This document shows, in pieces, positions 25,049 to 34,269 of a DNA stretch of 48,575 nt (position 1 is its first letter; each line of letters opens with the position of its first letter). The position numbers and the translations under genes are program-made. The notes beneath the pieces are model-generated. The model had not been told where the DNA came from, did no database searches, and was given only the letters and a program-made list of their open reading frames with translations. The DNA is from Phycisphaerae bacterium (GTDB lineage Bacteria > Planctomycetota > Phycisphaerae > SM23-33): positions 1 through 48,575 of the forward strand of contig JADHXQ010000025.1 of NCBI GenBank assembly GCA_016782885.1, in the 5' to 3' direction.

Positions 25049-26698
25049 TTACCCCCTGTCCGTTCGCAGCAGGGGGAAGAGGATCACGTCGCGGATGCTG
25101 TGGGAATCGGTAAGCAGCATCGCCACGCGGTCTATTCCGATACCCAATCCGCCGGCAGGAGGCATCCCGTGGCGCAGGGCGTTGACGAAGTCTTCATCCA
25201 TCACGCGCATGGTCTCGTCATCCTCGCCCCGGATCTGCTCGCGGAAGTTGGCGTCCTGGATTTCAGGATCGTTCAGTTCCGTGTATGCGTTGGCGATTTC
25301 CATGCGGGATATATACAGTTCGAATCGCAGTGCGATCGTCGGGTCGTCGGATTTGCGGCGCGTAAGCGGGCAGAGGTCGGCGGGGTAGTCTATCACGAAC
25401 GTCGGCTGGACCAGGTGCGATTCGACGGTCTCTTCGAACAGTTCGTTTATCGCCACCGCGTCGGCGAGTTTGGCCTCTTCGATACCGCGCTGGCGGGCCA
25501 TCTCGCGCACCGCGTCGATATCGGTAATATCGACGCCGGCATGCTCGTTGACAAGCTCGGCATAGGTAGCCCTTCTCCACGGGCGCCCGTAGTTTATCAA
25601 CTGGTGACCAAACGGCAGGACAAGGGCGCCGGCTTCGCATTGTGCGGCGGCCTGGAACAGTGGCGTATCGGGCGCTTCGGCCGATCGCTTCTCGCAGTCA
25701 GCCATCGCCTCGTCATAGGCGGCCTGCTTCTCTTCGTCGCTCCTTGGATCACGCTGGTTGTCCAGCGCCCGCCGGGCGTCAGCCTTGCTCTGTTCGATCG
25801 CTTCGAGGACCTTGTCGCGTGCGGACAGGACAGCGGGGACCATTTTCGCGGCCGCACCGGATATCAACTCTTCGGTGATCTCCATCATCACTTCGTAGTC
25901 GCCATAGGCCTGGTAGAGTTCCATCATCGTGAACTCTGGATTGTGGCTGGTATCGATGCCCTCGTTGCGGAAATTGCGGTTGATCTCGAAGACCTTCTCC
26001 ATACCGCCGACCAGCAGGCGTTTGAGGTACAGTTCGGGGCTGACGCGCATGAACAGGTCCTGATCGAGCGTGTTATGGTGCGTGATGAACGGTCTGGCGG
26101 CCGCCCCGCCGCAGATCGACTGCATCATCGGCGTCTCGACTTCCAGGAAACCCTTATCCTTCAGCGTGGCGCGGAAGTGGTCGATGATCTCGATTCGCCG
26201 GGCGGCGACCGCCATCGACTCGGGATTGGCCATCAGGTCGAGGTATCGCTGGCGGTAGCGGGCCTCGGTATCCGTCAGCCCGTGGAACTTCTCTGGCATG
26301 GGGTTGAGACTCTTGCACAGCAGCGTGAGCGTTTCGGCCCAGATCGTTATCTCACCGGTCCTGGTGCGCTTCAGCGGTCCGGCGACCGCGATAATGTCGC
26401 CCAGATCCAGCAGTTTCGCCAGCGCCCAGGTATCTTCGTCGAGGGCCTTTTTGCTCAGGGCGATCTGCATCTGCCCGCTCTGGTCGCGGATATGTGCGAA
26501 GATCAGCTTGCCCATGTCGCGGAAGAGGATAATCCTGCCGGCGATGTCGGCGGTCTGGTCTTCGGTATCGTCGACGAAACGGGCCAAGACGGAATCGGCG
26601 GCCTCGGCGGTGTCGTAGCGACCACCGTAAGGGTCGATACCAAGAGCCCTGATCTTCTCCAGTTTCGCCTGTCTGTCCGCCTGTACTTTTTCGAGCAT
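25049..26698 (-). CDS. lysS: Lysyl-tRNA synthetase, class II
   Basis: LysS charges tRNA-Lys. The 549-residue protein has the N-terminal anticodon-binding OB domain (residues about 50-130), motif 1 region (EVETPMMQSICGGAAARPF), motif 2 FRNEGIDTSHNPEFTMMELY and motif 3 GLGIGIDRVAML. It carries an extra helical segment at about residues 290-365 between motif 2 and the WRRATYAELV stretch, absent from most LysS. The catalytic residues flank the insert intact. The start ATG 26698 has a poor ribosome site. Confidence 0.95.
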   Translation of the reverse strand: MLEKVQADRQAKLEKIRALGIDPYGGRYDTAEAADSVLARFVDDTEDQTADIAGRIILFRDMGKLIFAHIRDQSGQMQIALSKKALDEDTWALAKLLDLGDIIAVAGPLKRTRTGEITIWAETLTLLCKSLNPMPEKFHGLTDTEARYRQRYLDLMANPESMAVAARRIEIIDHFRATLKDKGFLEVETPMMQSICGGAAARPFITHHNTLDQDLFMRVSPELYLKRLLVGGMEKVFEINRNFRNEGIDTSHNPEFTMMELYQAYGDYEVMMEITEELISGAAAKMVPAVLSARDKVLEAIEQSKADARRALDNQRDPRSDEEKQAAYDEAMADCEKRSAEAPDTPLFQAAAQCEAGALVLPFGHQLINYGRPWRRATYAELVNEHAGVDITDIDAVREMARQRGIEEAKLADAVAINELFEETVESHLVQPTFVIDYPADLCPLTRRKSDDPTIALRFELYISRMEIANAYTELNDPEIQDANFREQIRGEDDETMRVMDEDFVNALRHGMPPAGGLGIGIDRVAMLLTDSHSIRDVILFPLLRTDRG

Positions 26699-26722
26699 CG
26701 TTTTTTGATTCGTTATCAGTTA

Positions 26723-26746
26723 GCGTTTATAAACGCCCCGCGGGGC
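26723..26746. promoter_or_regulatory. Two adjacent perfect palindromes upstream of lysS
   Basis: GCGTTTATAAACGC (26723-26736) and GCCCCGCGGGGC (26735-26746) lie 25-48 nt before the lysS start. They could be an operator, or a short bidirectional terminator for gcvT transcription without a T-run. No regulator is suggested by neighbours. Confidence 0.35.
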
Positions 26747-26797
26747 TGAATCGGGAAGAATTCGGGTCTCGCATTTTCGTCGCAACCGCCACTCAAG

Positions 26798-27907
26798 TCA
26801 AGCGCTGCGCGGGACGAACGGCAGATCGGTTACTGTCGCCGAGACCTTCGCGCCGGTCGATGCGACTTCGACTTCCAGCACCGCCCCGCCATCGGACGCC
26901 GGCGGCGAGACGTATGCCATCGCTATCGGGCAGTCCAGCGCCGCCGAAAACGTTCCGCTGGTTATCGCGCCAACTTCAAACCCATCGCTATTGAACACCG
27001 TGTCGCCACGGCGCGCGACCTCGGGACAGTCGAAACGCAATCCAACACGCCTGCGCGAGATGCCTCTGCTTCGAATCTCGGTGAGAGCCTGTCGCCCGAT
27101 AAATTCGTGCTCGAAGTCCACCAGCGATTCCAGTCCGGCGGTGAATGGGTCGATTGTTTCGTTGAGTTCGTGCCCGTAGCGGCAGATCCCGGCCTCGATG
27201 CGGAGTATATCGCGTGCGGCCATGCCCGCGGGCTTGAGGCACTTTTCGTCCGCCTTTTCGGTGATGAACCGCCACGCCTTGGCGATAAACATCTTCGGAA
27301 GGATGACCTCAAGCCCCCACATACCGGTAAAGCCCGTTCGCATGACGATATAGCGGGCGATCATCATCGAGCCGATTTTCGCGGCGCCGGGCGGTAGATC
27401 GCCGGGGCTCTCGGGCAGGACCGAGTCGAGGACCTCGCGCGCCGCCGAGCCGGAAACCGCCAGCATGGCGCCCTTTTCTGTCTGGTCGTCGACCTTCGCC
27501 GACATCCCCTCGCAAACGCTCGTCGCATGAGCCAGGACCTTCCGCCGATTGCACGGATCGGTCGTGATCAGCCAGAACCCCTCGAGCCTCGCGACGATCG
27601 CGTCGGCCAGTATCCCGCCCGATCCGTTCAGCAGCAGCGTGCAGGCGGCTGTGTCGTCTTCCTGGTGTACGGCATCGGTAGTGCATAGCTTCTCGACAAG
27701 CTCGAGGGCTCCGCTACCGCGAATACGAATCCGCCCGACGTGCGAAATATCGAACACGCAGGCCATCCGTCTGACCTCGGATGCTTCGGCCAGCGGACCG
27801 GTATAGCTCAGGGGCACTTCCCATCCGCCCTCGACGCCCATAGCGGCGCCAAGCGCGCGGTGCGCGGCATCAAGGGGCAGTTTCAGCGGTTCGAGGGTTT
27901 GGGGCAT
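26798..27907 (-). CDS. gcvT: Glycine cleavage system aminomethyltransferase-type protein
   Basis: The 369-residue protein matches GcvT: VFDISHVGRIRIRGSGALE, an LLNGSGGILADAIVARL tetrahydrofolate-site region, RTGFTGMWGLEVILP and GLRFDCPEVARRGDTVFNSDG with GAITSGTFSAALDCPIAMAYV. It moves the aminomethyl carbon of glycine to tetrahydrofolate with ammonia release, or acts as a related folate-dependent enzyme. No gcvH or gcvP is in the window. It starts 11 nt after rnr with GAGG before the ATG. Confidence 0.9.
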   Translation of the reverse strand: MPQTLEPLKLPLDAAHRALGAAMGVEGGWEVPLSYTGPLAEASEVRRMACVFDISHVGRIRIRGSGALELVEKLCTTDAVHQEDDTAACTLLLNGSGGILADAIVARLEGFWLITTDPCNRRKVLAHATSVCEGMSAKVDDQTEKGAMLAVSGSAAREVLDSVLPESPGDLPPGAAKIGSMMIARYIVMRTGFTGMWGLEVILPKMFIAKAWRFITEKADEKCLKPAGMAARDILRIEAGICRYGHELNETIDPFTAGLESLVDFEHEFIGRQALTEIRSRGISRRRVGLRFDCPEVARRGDTVFNSDGFEVGAITSGTFSAALDCPIAMAYVSPPASDGGAVLEVEVASTGAKVSATVTDLPFVPRSA

Positions 27908-27918
27908 TACGGTGTCCT

Positions 27919-30144
27919 CTACCGCCGCTTTCCGCCGCGGGATTTCTTCTTGGATTTGGGCTTGTTCCCGGGCTTGTGCTTGGGCTTGTTCCTGGATTGA
28001 CCCTTTTTCTTTCGGGGCGCATCGGTTTTTTCGGGCACGAGGTTCAATTGTCTGGCCGCCACGTCAACGGCTACGATCTTCACCTTGAGCGAGTCGCCGA
28101 TGCGGAACACTCGCCCGCTTCGCTCACCGCGAACCTTGCCCGTGCGGGCGGAAACCTCCCACCAGTCGTCGCCAAGGTCTTCCAGGCGGATCAGGCCCTC
28201 GATCCCGTACTTGGGCAGTTCGACGAATATTCCGAAATTCGTAATACCATCGACCACGCCGTCAAACACTTCGCCCAAATGCTTCGACAGCAGTTGCAGG
28301 ACAAGCAGTTGCGTTAGTTCCTTCTCGGCCGCTTCGGCCCGTTCGGATGCCGACGTGCATTCTTCCGCCAGCGTAACCAGTGCGCTGACATCTTCGGGCG
28401 GGCGATTCTTGAGATTACCGCGACAATGCTCAGCCACCATGCGATGAACCGTAAGGTCGGGGTATCGGCGGATCGGGCTGGTGAAGTGGCAGTATGCATC
28501 CGACGCCAGGGCGAAATGCCCGATCTGCATCGGCGAGTATTCCGCCCGCTGCATGGTCTTGAGCAGCGCCAGGTTCACCGCCTTGCTTTCGGGCTTGCCG
28601 CGCACCGACGCCAGTAGATCCTGCATGTCCTTGACGGTAAGATTACCTGGCACCTTGTGCCCGGCCGCACGGACAAACGTCTTGAACTTCTTTTCGCCCT
28701 GCTGATCCGGCGCCGGATGGACCCTGCGAATGACCGGTCGATTGAGAGAGTCGAACAGTCGGGCGACGGCCTCGTTGGCCTCGACCATGAACATCTCGAT
28801 TATCGTGTGCGTATAGGCGTCGTCCTCCGGCTGGACGTCAATCACACGGTCCTGATCGTCAAGGATGAGTTCCACGTCGTGCAGGTCAAGCCTCAGCATA
28901 CCGTCGGCCTCTCGACGGGCCTGTATCTTGCGCGCCAGCGTCTCCATGTTCCGGACCAACTCAACAACACTCGAGTCGTAACCATCGCTCTTACCGTCAC
29001 ATATGTCCTGGGCCTGGGCGTACGTCAGGCGTTTTGTAGAGCGGATCACGGTCTCAGCCACTCGCGTCGAGGTCACCTTTGCATCCCGATCGTAGGTAAT
29101 GAACGCCGACTTGCAGAAGCGTTTTTGGCCTTCCTGGAGACTGCAGACGCCGTTGGACAGCACCTCGGGCAGCATGGGCAGGACCTTTCGGGGGAAGTAG
29201 ACGCTTGTTGCGCGGGATCTGGCCGAAGCGTCCAGCTCGCCGCCTTCGGGCACGAAGTGCGATACGTCGGCGATATGCACGCCCGCGGTCCACGTACCGT
29301 CCGAATTAATCTGGATCGAAACCGCATCGTCATAGTCGCGCGCGGTGTCGGGATCAATCGTTATTATGGTCAGCGAGGTCAGGTCCTCGCGCGTGGCGTC
29401 GTCTTCGGGATCGAAAGACGCCACAGCCGCCCTGGCTTCGGCGACCGCCTCATCGGGGAATTCCTCCTGCAGACCGTGCGCCAGTATTATCGCCCGTGTC
29501 TCGGTCGCCAGCGGTCCTGCCGGTCCGATCGCCTCGACGATCACGCCGACCGGCAGTTTGCCCGGTTCGGGGTATCTGGTGATTTCGACAACAACTTTGG
29601 TGTCGGGTTTTGCCCCCGCGGCGCCGACATCGTGAATGATAATCGGGCGGGTCAACTGCTTACCGTCGGGAAGGACGAACCACTTGCCGTCGGATGTTTT
29701 CAGTTCGCCGACGACACGGTTCTCGGAGCGTTTGACTATCTTGATGATTCTACCGCGGTACAGTTCCTGACCGTCGCGCCGGCCCTGCTTGCGTGCCTCT
29801 GCGATCACCAGGTCGCCGTCCATTGCCCCTTCGACCGCATCGGGCGGGATGAACAGGTCGCCGTTTGAATTTGGCGACTCCGGCGTGACGAAGCCGAACC
29901 CCTTGGGGTTCTGTCGGAAGAAACCGGTGACTCTTCCCGGCATCTCGGGCAGCATGAGTGCGTTTCCGGCGCCCATGACAACCTGCCCCGCGTCGCGAAG
30001 ACGCTTGACCGAGGCGCGGAACGTACCGTAGGCCTCCTCGTCAACACCCATCCAGCGCGCGAGCTGTTTGGGCTTGAGGGGCTGATAGTCCTGCTCGGAC
30101 ATATACTTCAATATCGCCGCTACGTATCGTTCCGGCATGCGCAT
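27919..30144 (-). CDS. rnr: Ribonuclease R
   Basis: This is a 741-residue 3'-5' exoribonuclease. An N-terminal winged helix (LKPKQLARWMGV) is followed by cold-shock-like domains (GFGFVTPE), the RNB catalytic domain with DPDTARDYDDAVS aspartates and HIADVSHFV, and an S1 domain (ITNFGIFVELPKYGIEGL). The C-terminus ends in a basic Lys/Arg/Gly-rich tail typical of RNase R. It degrades structured RNA. It is the first gene of rnr-gcvT; the kelch gene is transcribed divergently 168 nt away. Confidence 0.96.
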   Translation of the reverse strand: MRMPERYVAAILKYMSEQDYQPLKPKQLARWMGVDEEAYGTFRASVKRLRDAGQVVMGAGNALMLPEMPGRVTGFFRQNPKGFGFVTPESPNSNGDLFIPPDAVEGAMDGDLVIAEARKQGRRDGQELYRGRIIKIVKRSENRVVGELKTSDGKWFVLPDGKQLTRPIIIHDVGAAGAKPDTKVVVEITRYPEPGKLPVGVIVEAIGPAGPLATETRAIILAHGLQEEFPDEAVAEARAAVASFDPEDDATREDLTSLTIITIDPDTARDYDDAVSIQINSDGTWTAGVHIADVSHFVPEGGELDASARSRATSVYFPRKVLPMLPEVLSNGVCSLQEGQKRFCKSAFITYDRDAKVTSTRVAETVIRSTKRLTYAQAQDICDGKSDGYDSSVVELVRNMETLARKIQARREADGMLRLDLHDVELILDDQDRVIDVQPEDDAYTHTIIEMFMVEANEAVARLFDSLNRPVIRRVHPAPDQQGEKKFKTFVRAAGHKVPGNLTVKDMQDLLASVRGKPESKAVNLALLKTMQRAEYSPMQIGHFALASDAYCHFTSPIRRYPDLTVHRMVAEHCRGNLKNRPPEDVSALVTLAEECTSASERAEAAEKELTQLLVLQLLSKHLGEVFDGVVDGITNFGIFVELPKYGIEGLIRLEDLGDDWWEVSARTGKVRGERSGRVFRIGDSLKVKIVAVDVAARQLNLVPEKTDAPRKKKGQSRNKPKHKPGNKPKSKKKSRGGKRR

Positions 30145-30312
30145 GCTCCCGCAATCGGTAAACTGACAAATTAACGAAATTCTTCAAACTGCCTGAGCAT
30201 ACCAATACGCCCGAATAAGTCACGCCATTTCTCGCGACTTTGCGCAGTTGCAGCCGCCGGAGGCTTGTGATAGCCTCCATGGTTGGCACTCTGAGCGGTC
30301 CAGGAGAATCGA

Positions 30313-32424
30313 ATGAGACACGCGCGACATCTCGCCGGCATCGTGTTGATGTTGTTGGCTTCGGGCGTGATTTTCGGTAAGGCGCCTCGCAAGCGGCCGT
30401 ACCGGCTGCCGGACGTTGACATCAAATCACAGGTAATATGGGGCTCGACGTGCCACGGTCCGGAAGGCTCCAGCCTGGCGTTCGGGGGGCAGGACCAGAA
30501 ATCCGACGACGGCCGACCGCACACGCGAATCAAGTCCAACGGCCAGTGGCGAGACATACACAAAGAACTCCGAGCGGATAACGCATTTCAGAAGCTCCAT
30601 GACCTTGTCGCCGTCGCAGGCGGTCTTCAGAAGAGAGTGACCGCTTCTGCACGGTCGATCTACTTCAAGGACCTGCGAGCGGGAAGCTCACTTCCGGCGG
30701 AGCAGAAAAAAGTTATCGAGAAAATCGCCTCGGCAATCGCAACGCTGAAGGCCAAACGGGACCTCGGAACATACGAAGTCCGACAAGGCGCCCGGGCGCT
30801 TCGCCGATTGATCTCGGCGCGGGAAGAGGCGACGGCGATTGCGAAGAACCTGACCGCGGCCACGCCGGCGGTGATCCGATCAATGGGGCGGATAGCGATG
30901 GATCTGGAGCAGGCGGCTGAACACCTCGACGCCGAACCGCCGGCGCGAGCGCTGAGCCCGCTGGTATACGACACCTGCTCGAAACTCTTCGTCCTGTTCG
31001 GCGGCGATCACCTGGACTACCTGACCAACGACACGTGGGTCTTCGATCCGGCCAGGAACATGTGGCGCCAGCGTCATCCGCCGACCGCCCCGCCGCCGCG
31101 GGCGAACCACAAACTGTCCGCCGCAAACGGCAAAGTTACGCTCACGGGCGGTTATACCTACTCGTCAAACACCGATTACTGCGGCGGCCAGTATGTGGAC
31201 CACGACGACGGCAAGTGGACGTACGACATCGCCGCAAACAAATGGACCGGCGGCAAAATCGCCTGCCCCGGCGACAGACGCGTCTATCGCACCGGACCGT
31301 TCCATCCGGATTTCTATCTCACCGGCCCGAAGCCCGACGCCAAGGCGACAGCCAAGCGGCTGGCTGGACTGAAGAGCAACACGTGGACGGAAATGAACCC
31401 GCCTCGACTCCCGCGCCTGAATCGCGACTGGGGCACGGGCGTCATCGACCCCGACCACGACCTGATGCTCCGTTTCAGCGGAGGGCATTCGGCCCACGGG
31501 GGCAGCGACGTGCTGCACTATCACTTCTCGACGAACCGCTGGGAACTGCCCTTCCCCGTGGAGTTCCCCCTGGGGCAGCTCTACGCCAACACGAGGTATC
31601 CCAACGGGTATAATTTCAACCGCCGCCCGTGGGTCACGGGGCACACTTACCAGAACTACGGTTACGATCCTATCGCAAAGAAGATGCTCTTCGCCGGGCG
31701 TCCGAACCACTGCTACATTTACGATCCCCAGATCGGCGACTGGACCGGACGCCGCGCCAAGCCCAGCGCAATGGTCTACAACAGTTGCTTTTACACCATC
31801 ACAGTCTGTACGACGCCCGACGGCGCCGCAGCGTGGACAAGATCGGGCGCCGTGCTGCGTTACGTTCCGCAGACCGGGCGATGGGTTGAGCTGAAACCCC
31901 GCGGAGACAAGCTGCCCGGGGCGGTCGTGGATAACTCGACGATGGTATACGACTCGAAGCGTAATCGGCTGCTCTTCGCGGTAAAAGGCTACGGGCGCAA
32001 GAACGCGTACGACGGGCAGTTGCACTTCCTTGACCTGAAAACGCAAACGGCGGGCAAACTGTCTCCCGGCGGAATGGACGCGGGGGCGGCGATACCGTAC
32101 CTTTGCCAGACCCGCTACGACGCGGGCAACGATCTTTTTCTTGTGGGAGGGACCCTGCCGGCCGGGCCAGACGGTTTGCGGCGCACGCCGGCGTACGATC
32201 CGGCCGCCAACAGGTGGATTTCTCTGGCCATCGGCGGAAAGGATCCCAGCGGTCCGAAGGGTCGCAACGTCTCCCTGGGCCTGATGTACGATAAGGTGCG
32301 AAAACTCTTCTGGGCGGTCGATACCAACAGCAGAGTCTACGCTGTACGCCTGGCGCCCAAGACCGCCGATCCCAAACCGCTCGGGAACGGGAACAGATGG
32401 GGTCAGAGCGCATTTAGACGTTAA
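30313..32424 (+). CDS. Exported Kelch-repeat protein
   Basis: The 703-residue protein has an N-terminal signal peptide (residues 1-22) with AGGAGA 7 nt before the ATG. A helical stretch at about residues 75-220 carries no known motif. Kelch-type blades follow: LSPLVYDTCSKLFVLFGGD, TNDTWVFDPARNMW, GKVTLTGGYTYSS, MLRFSGGHSAHGGSDV and YNFNRRPWVTGH. Planctomycetes encode many such exported beta-propellers, but the ligand is unknown. It may belong with the exported propeller and FG-GAP genes that follow. Confidence 0.8.
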   Translation: MRHARHLAGIVLMLLASGVIFGKAPRKRPYRLPDVDIKSQVIWGSTCHGPEGSSLAFGGQDQKSDDGRPHTRIKSNGQWRDIHKELRADNAFQKLHDLVAVAGGLQKRVTASARSIYFKDLRAGSSLPAEQKKVIEKIASAIATLKAKRDLGTYEVRQGARALRRLISAREEATAIAKNLTAATPAVIRSMGRIAMDLEQAAEHLDAEPPARALSPLVYDTCSKLFVLFGGDHLDYLTNDTWVFDPARNMWRQRHPPTAPPPRANHKLSAANGKVTLTGGYTYSSNTDYCGGQYVDHDDGKWTYDIAANKWTGGKIACPGDRRVYRTGPFHPDFYLTGPKPDAKATAKRLAGLKSNTWTEMNPPRLPRLNRDWGTGVIDPDHDLMLRFSGGHSAHGGSDVLHYHFSTNRWELPFPVEFPLGQLYANTRYPNGYNFNRRPWVTGHTYQNYGYDPIAKKMLFAGRPNHCYIYDPQIGDWTGRRAKPSAMVYNSCFYTITVCTTPDGAAAWTRSGAVLRYVPQTGRWVELKPRGDKLPGAVVDNSTMVYDSKRNRLLFAVKGYGRKNAYDGQLHFLDLKTQTAGKLSPGGMDAGAAIPYLCQTRYDAGNDLFLVGGTLPAGPDGLRRTPAYDPAANRWISLAIGGKDPSGPKGRNVSLGLMYDKVRKLFWAVDTNSRVYAVRLAPKTADPKPLGNGNRWGQSAFRR

Positions 32425-32593
32425 GGGGATTCTTTCGTGAGTTCTTCGAGCGGTAATGGTACTCTACCGCGTGGTGCGAGAGAGAAACAACTGCGGCGTT
32501 TCAGAAGACTCCCGCTGGTTTCAGGATAAATCGGATCAAGGTGATTGATCCGTTCGTGCCGGAGGCGGCGGGGGAATAACGGCAGGACGGTGG

Positions 32594-32650
32594 AACGGTA
32601 ACGGCAACGATAACGGCGTCGCTCCGCGACAAGCCAAAACGGCGCCGAGC
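32594..32650. repeat. Intergenic AACGGC-rich repeat, copy 1
   Basis: The segment holds AACGGTAACGGCAACG and GCGTCGCTCCGCGACAAGCC. A close relative, TAACGGCGAACGTAAACGGC with CATCGCTCGGCGACAAGCC, lies at 35966-36004, and a diverged version lies at 44690-44715. The 32425-32664 gap holds no gene. Confidence 0.55.
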
Positions 32651-32664
32651 CGCCGTACTCCCTA

Positions 32665-34257
32665 TTACTTCTCGGTCACTGTCAGCAATTGGTCGGCCTT
32701 GGCGCCGCTTTTGCGGATTACGCCTTTGTTGTGCGGTAGGGTTACTTCCACGTCGCACGTCGCGGCGTCTCCCAGGCCGAAGTGGGCGACTGCTTCCTGA
32801 CCGGTGCAGAAACCGTTGCTGATGTGGATTTCCTGGTAGCCTAGCAATGAGGCGGGGCGGCCGAGTTTGCCGGCCTGGTAGATTTTTATTTTGGCTCCGA
32901 TTCCCATGCGGTTGATCGTCTTGCCGATAACTCGCACGCGCAGCCAGCGCCCGGTCTTGCCGCGGTTGAGCAGGAGTCGCGAGGGGATCTCGGGGAACCA
33001 ACTGGCCAGCATGATGTCCGGGCGTCCGTCGCGATCGAAGTCGGCGACCGGACCGGCGGGGAAGTAGGCGGTGGCCTTTTCGATCGGCGGGACGGCGAAT
33101 CGCGGCTTGCCGCCCCGCTTGGTCAGGTTCCGGCAGATGAACGGTTTTTCCGTGTCGCCGGCGCCGCTGCGCCAGGTGACGGCCGGTGCGATATCGAGCC
33201 AGCCGTCGTTATCGAAGTCGGCGATTTCGACGTGAGCGTGCTTCAGGTGCAGTTTACCGGGCGTCCATGACGGGAAGAGATACGCCAGGCCCGCGTCTTT
33301 GGTGGCGTCGCGGAACATCACCTCCCCGCCGCGTTTGGTGCTATTGATGAAGAGGTGCTGACGGGCGGGCTGGTTGTGATCGACTATCACGATGTCGAGT
33401 CGCCCGTCGCGGTCGATATCGCCCAGCGCGGCCCCGCAAGGCGTATCTTCCCTGCCGAGCGGTTCGTACTGGAGCGATTTCGACGCCGCCTTCGACTCGG
33501 CGTACGTGCCGTCGCCCTTCGACAGGAACATGCGATTGGCCTGCGAGATGAAGATGTCCGGGAAACCGTCGCCGTTGAAATCGCCCGTCAGGACGGCGAG
33601 GGCGGGCAGGTCCTCGGGCAGGCCCGCTTTGGCGCCGGCGTCCTCGAACGCCAGCTTGCCCTTGTTGCGGAACAGGCGGGTTTGGCTTCCTGTCCAGCGG
33701 TCGCCGCCGACGAGGAGGTCGAGCAGCCCGTCACCGTCGATGTCCAGTACACCGATGCTCCTTCCGCCCATGATGACGCATGCGCCATTGTCTTCAGATA
33801 CGTCGCGGAAGCGCCCTTTAACGTTTTCGAAGAGCTTGTTCGATACGCGGAGGCCCTTGCGTTTGGAGTTGTTCGAGACGTACAGGTCCAGATCGCCGTC
33901 GTTGTCGAGGTCGGCGAAAACCGCCCCGCTCGTGCGGGCCTTGAACGCCACGGGCGCCTGCCCTGAGTCGACGAACCGCCCGCCGGTGTTGATAAGCAGC
34001 ACGTTGGGCACGGGTCCGGCGGTGCCCTTGTACTTCTCTGGCGAACGATCGCAGAAGGCGCCAACATACAAGTCCAGGTCGCCGTCGCCGTCAACGTCCC
34101 CGCAGGCCGCAGCGTGCGACATCATGCCCTTCAGCGGTTTGGCGAGACCCGACGCCTCGGTCGCATCCTTGAAAACCAACTCCGGCCCGTCCGCTAAGCC
34201 CACTGAAGCAAACAGGCACGCCGCAATCGCAATCCCAGTTGAGAATATCCGTGTCAT
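32665..34257 (-). CDS. Exported FG-GAP/VCBS propeller with ASPIC/UnbV domain
   Basis: The 530-residue protein has a signal peptide (to about residue 23). Multiple FG-GAP/VCBS calcium-binding motifs follow (GDVDGDGDLDLYVG, ADLDNDGDLDLYVS, LDIDGDGLLDLLVG, GDFNGDGFPDIFIS, GDIDRDGRLDIVIV, ADFDNDGWLDI, ADFDRDGRPDIMLA). The C-terminal about 110 residues match the ASPIC/UnbV domain (NRGKTGRWLRVRVIG, IHISNGFCTGQEAVAHFGLG). It is a secreted or surface beta-propeller. It starts 12 nt after the preceding propeller gene, so they form an operon. Function is unknown. Confidence 0.88.
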   Translation of the reverse strand: MTRIFSTGIAIAACLFASVGLADGPELVFKDATEASGLAKPLKGMMSHAAACGDVDGDGDLDLYVGAFCDRSPEKYKGTAGPVPNVLLINTGGRFVDSGQAPVAFKARTSGAVFADLDNDGDLDLYVSNNSKRKGLRVSNKLFENVKGRFRDVSEDNGACVIMGGRSIGVLDIDGDGLLDLLVGGDRWTGSQTRLFRNKGKLAFEDAGAKAGLPEDLPALAVLTGDFNGDGFPDIFISQANRMFLSKGDGTYAESKAASKSLQYEPLGREDTPCGAALGDIDRDGRLDIVIVDHNQPARQHLFINSTKRGGEVMFRDATKDAGLAYLFPSWTPGKLHLKHAHVEIADFDNDGWLDIAPAVTWRSGAGDTEKPFICRNLTKRGGKPRFAVPPIEKATAYFPAGPVADFDRDGRPDIMLASWFPEIPSRLLLNRGKTGRWLRVRVIGKTINRMGIGAKIKIYQAGKLGRPASLLGYQEIHISNGFCTGQEAVAHFGLGDAATCDVEVTLPHNKGVIRKSGAKADQLLTVTEK

Positions 34258-34269
34258 GGGCTCGTCTCC

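Noticed and set aside
24971-26749. Long plus-strand open frame opposite lysS
   Set aside because: It mirrors lysS codons and begins in a short-repeat tract with valine-rich nonsense.
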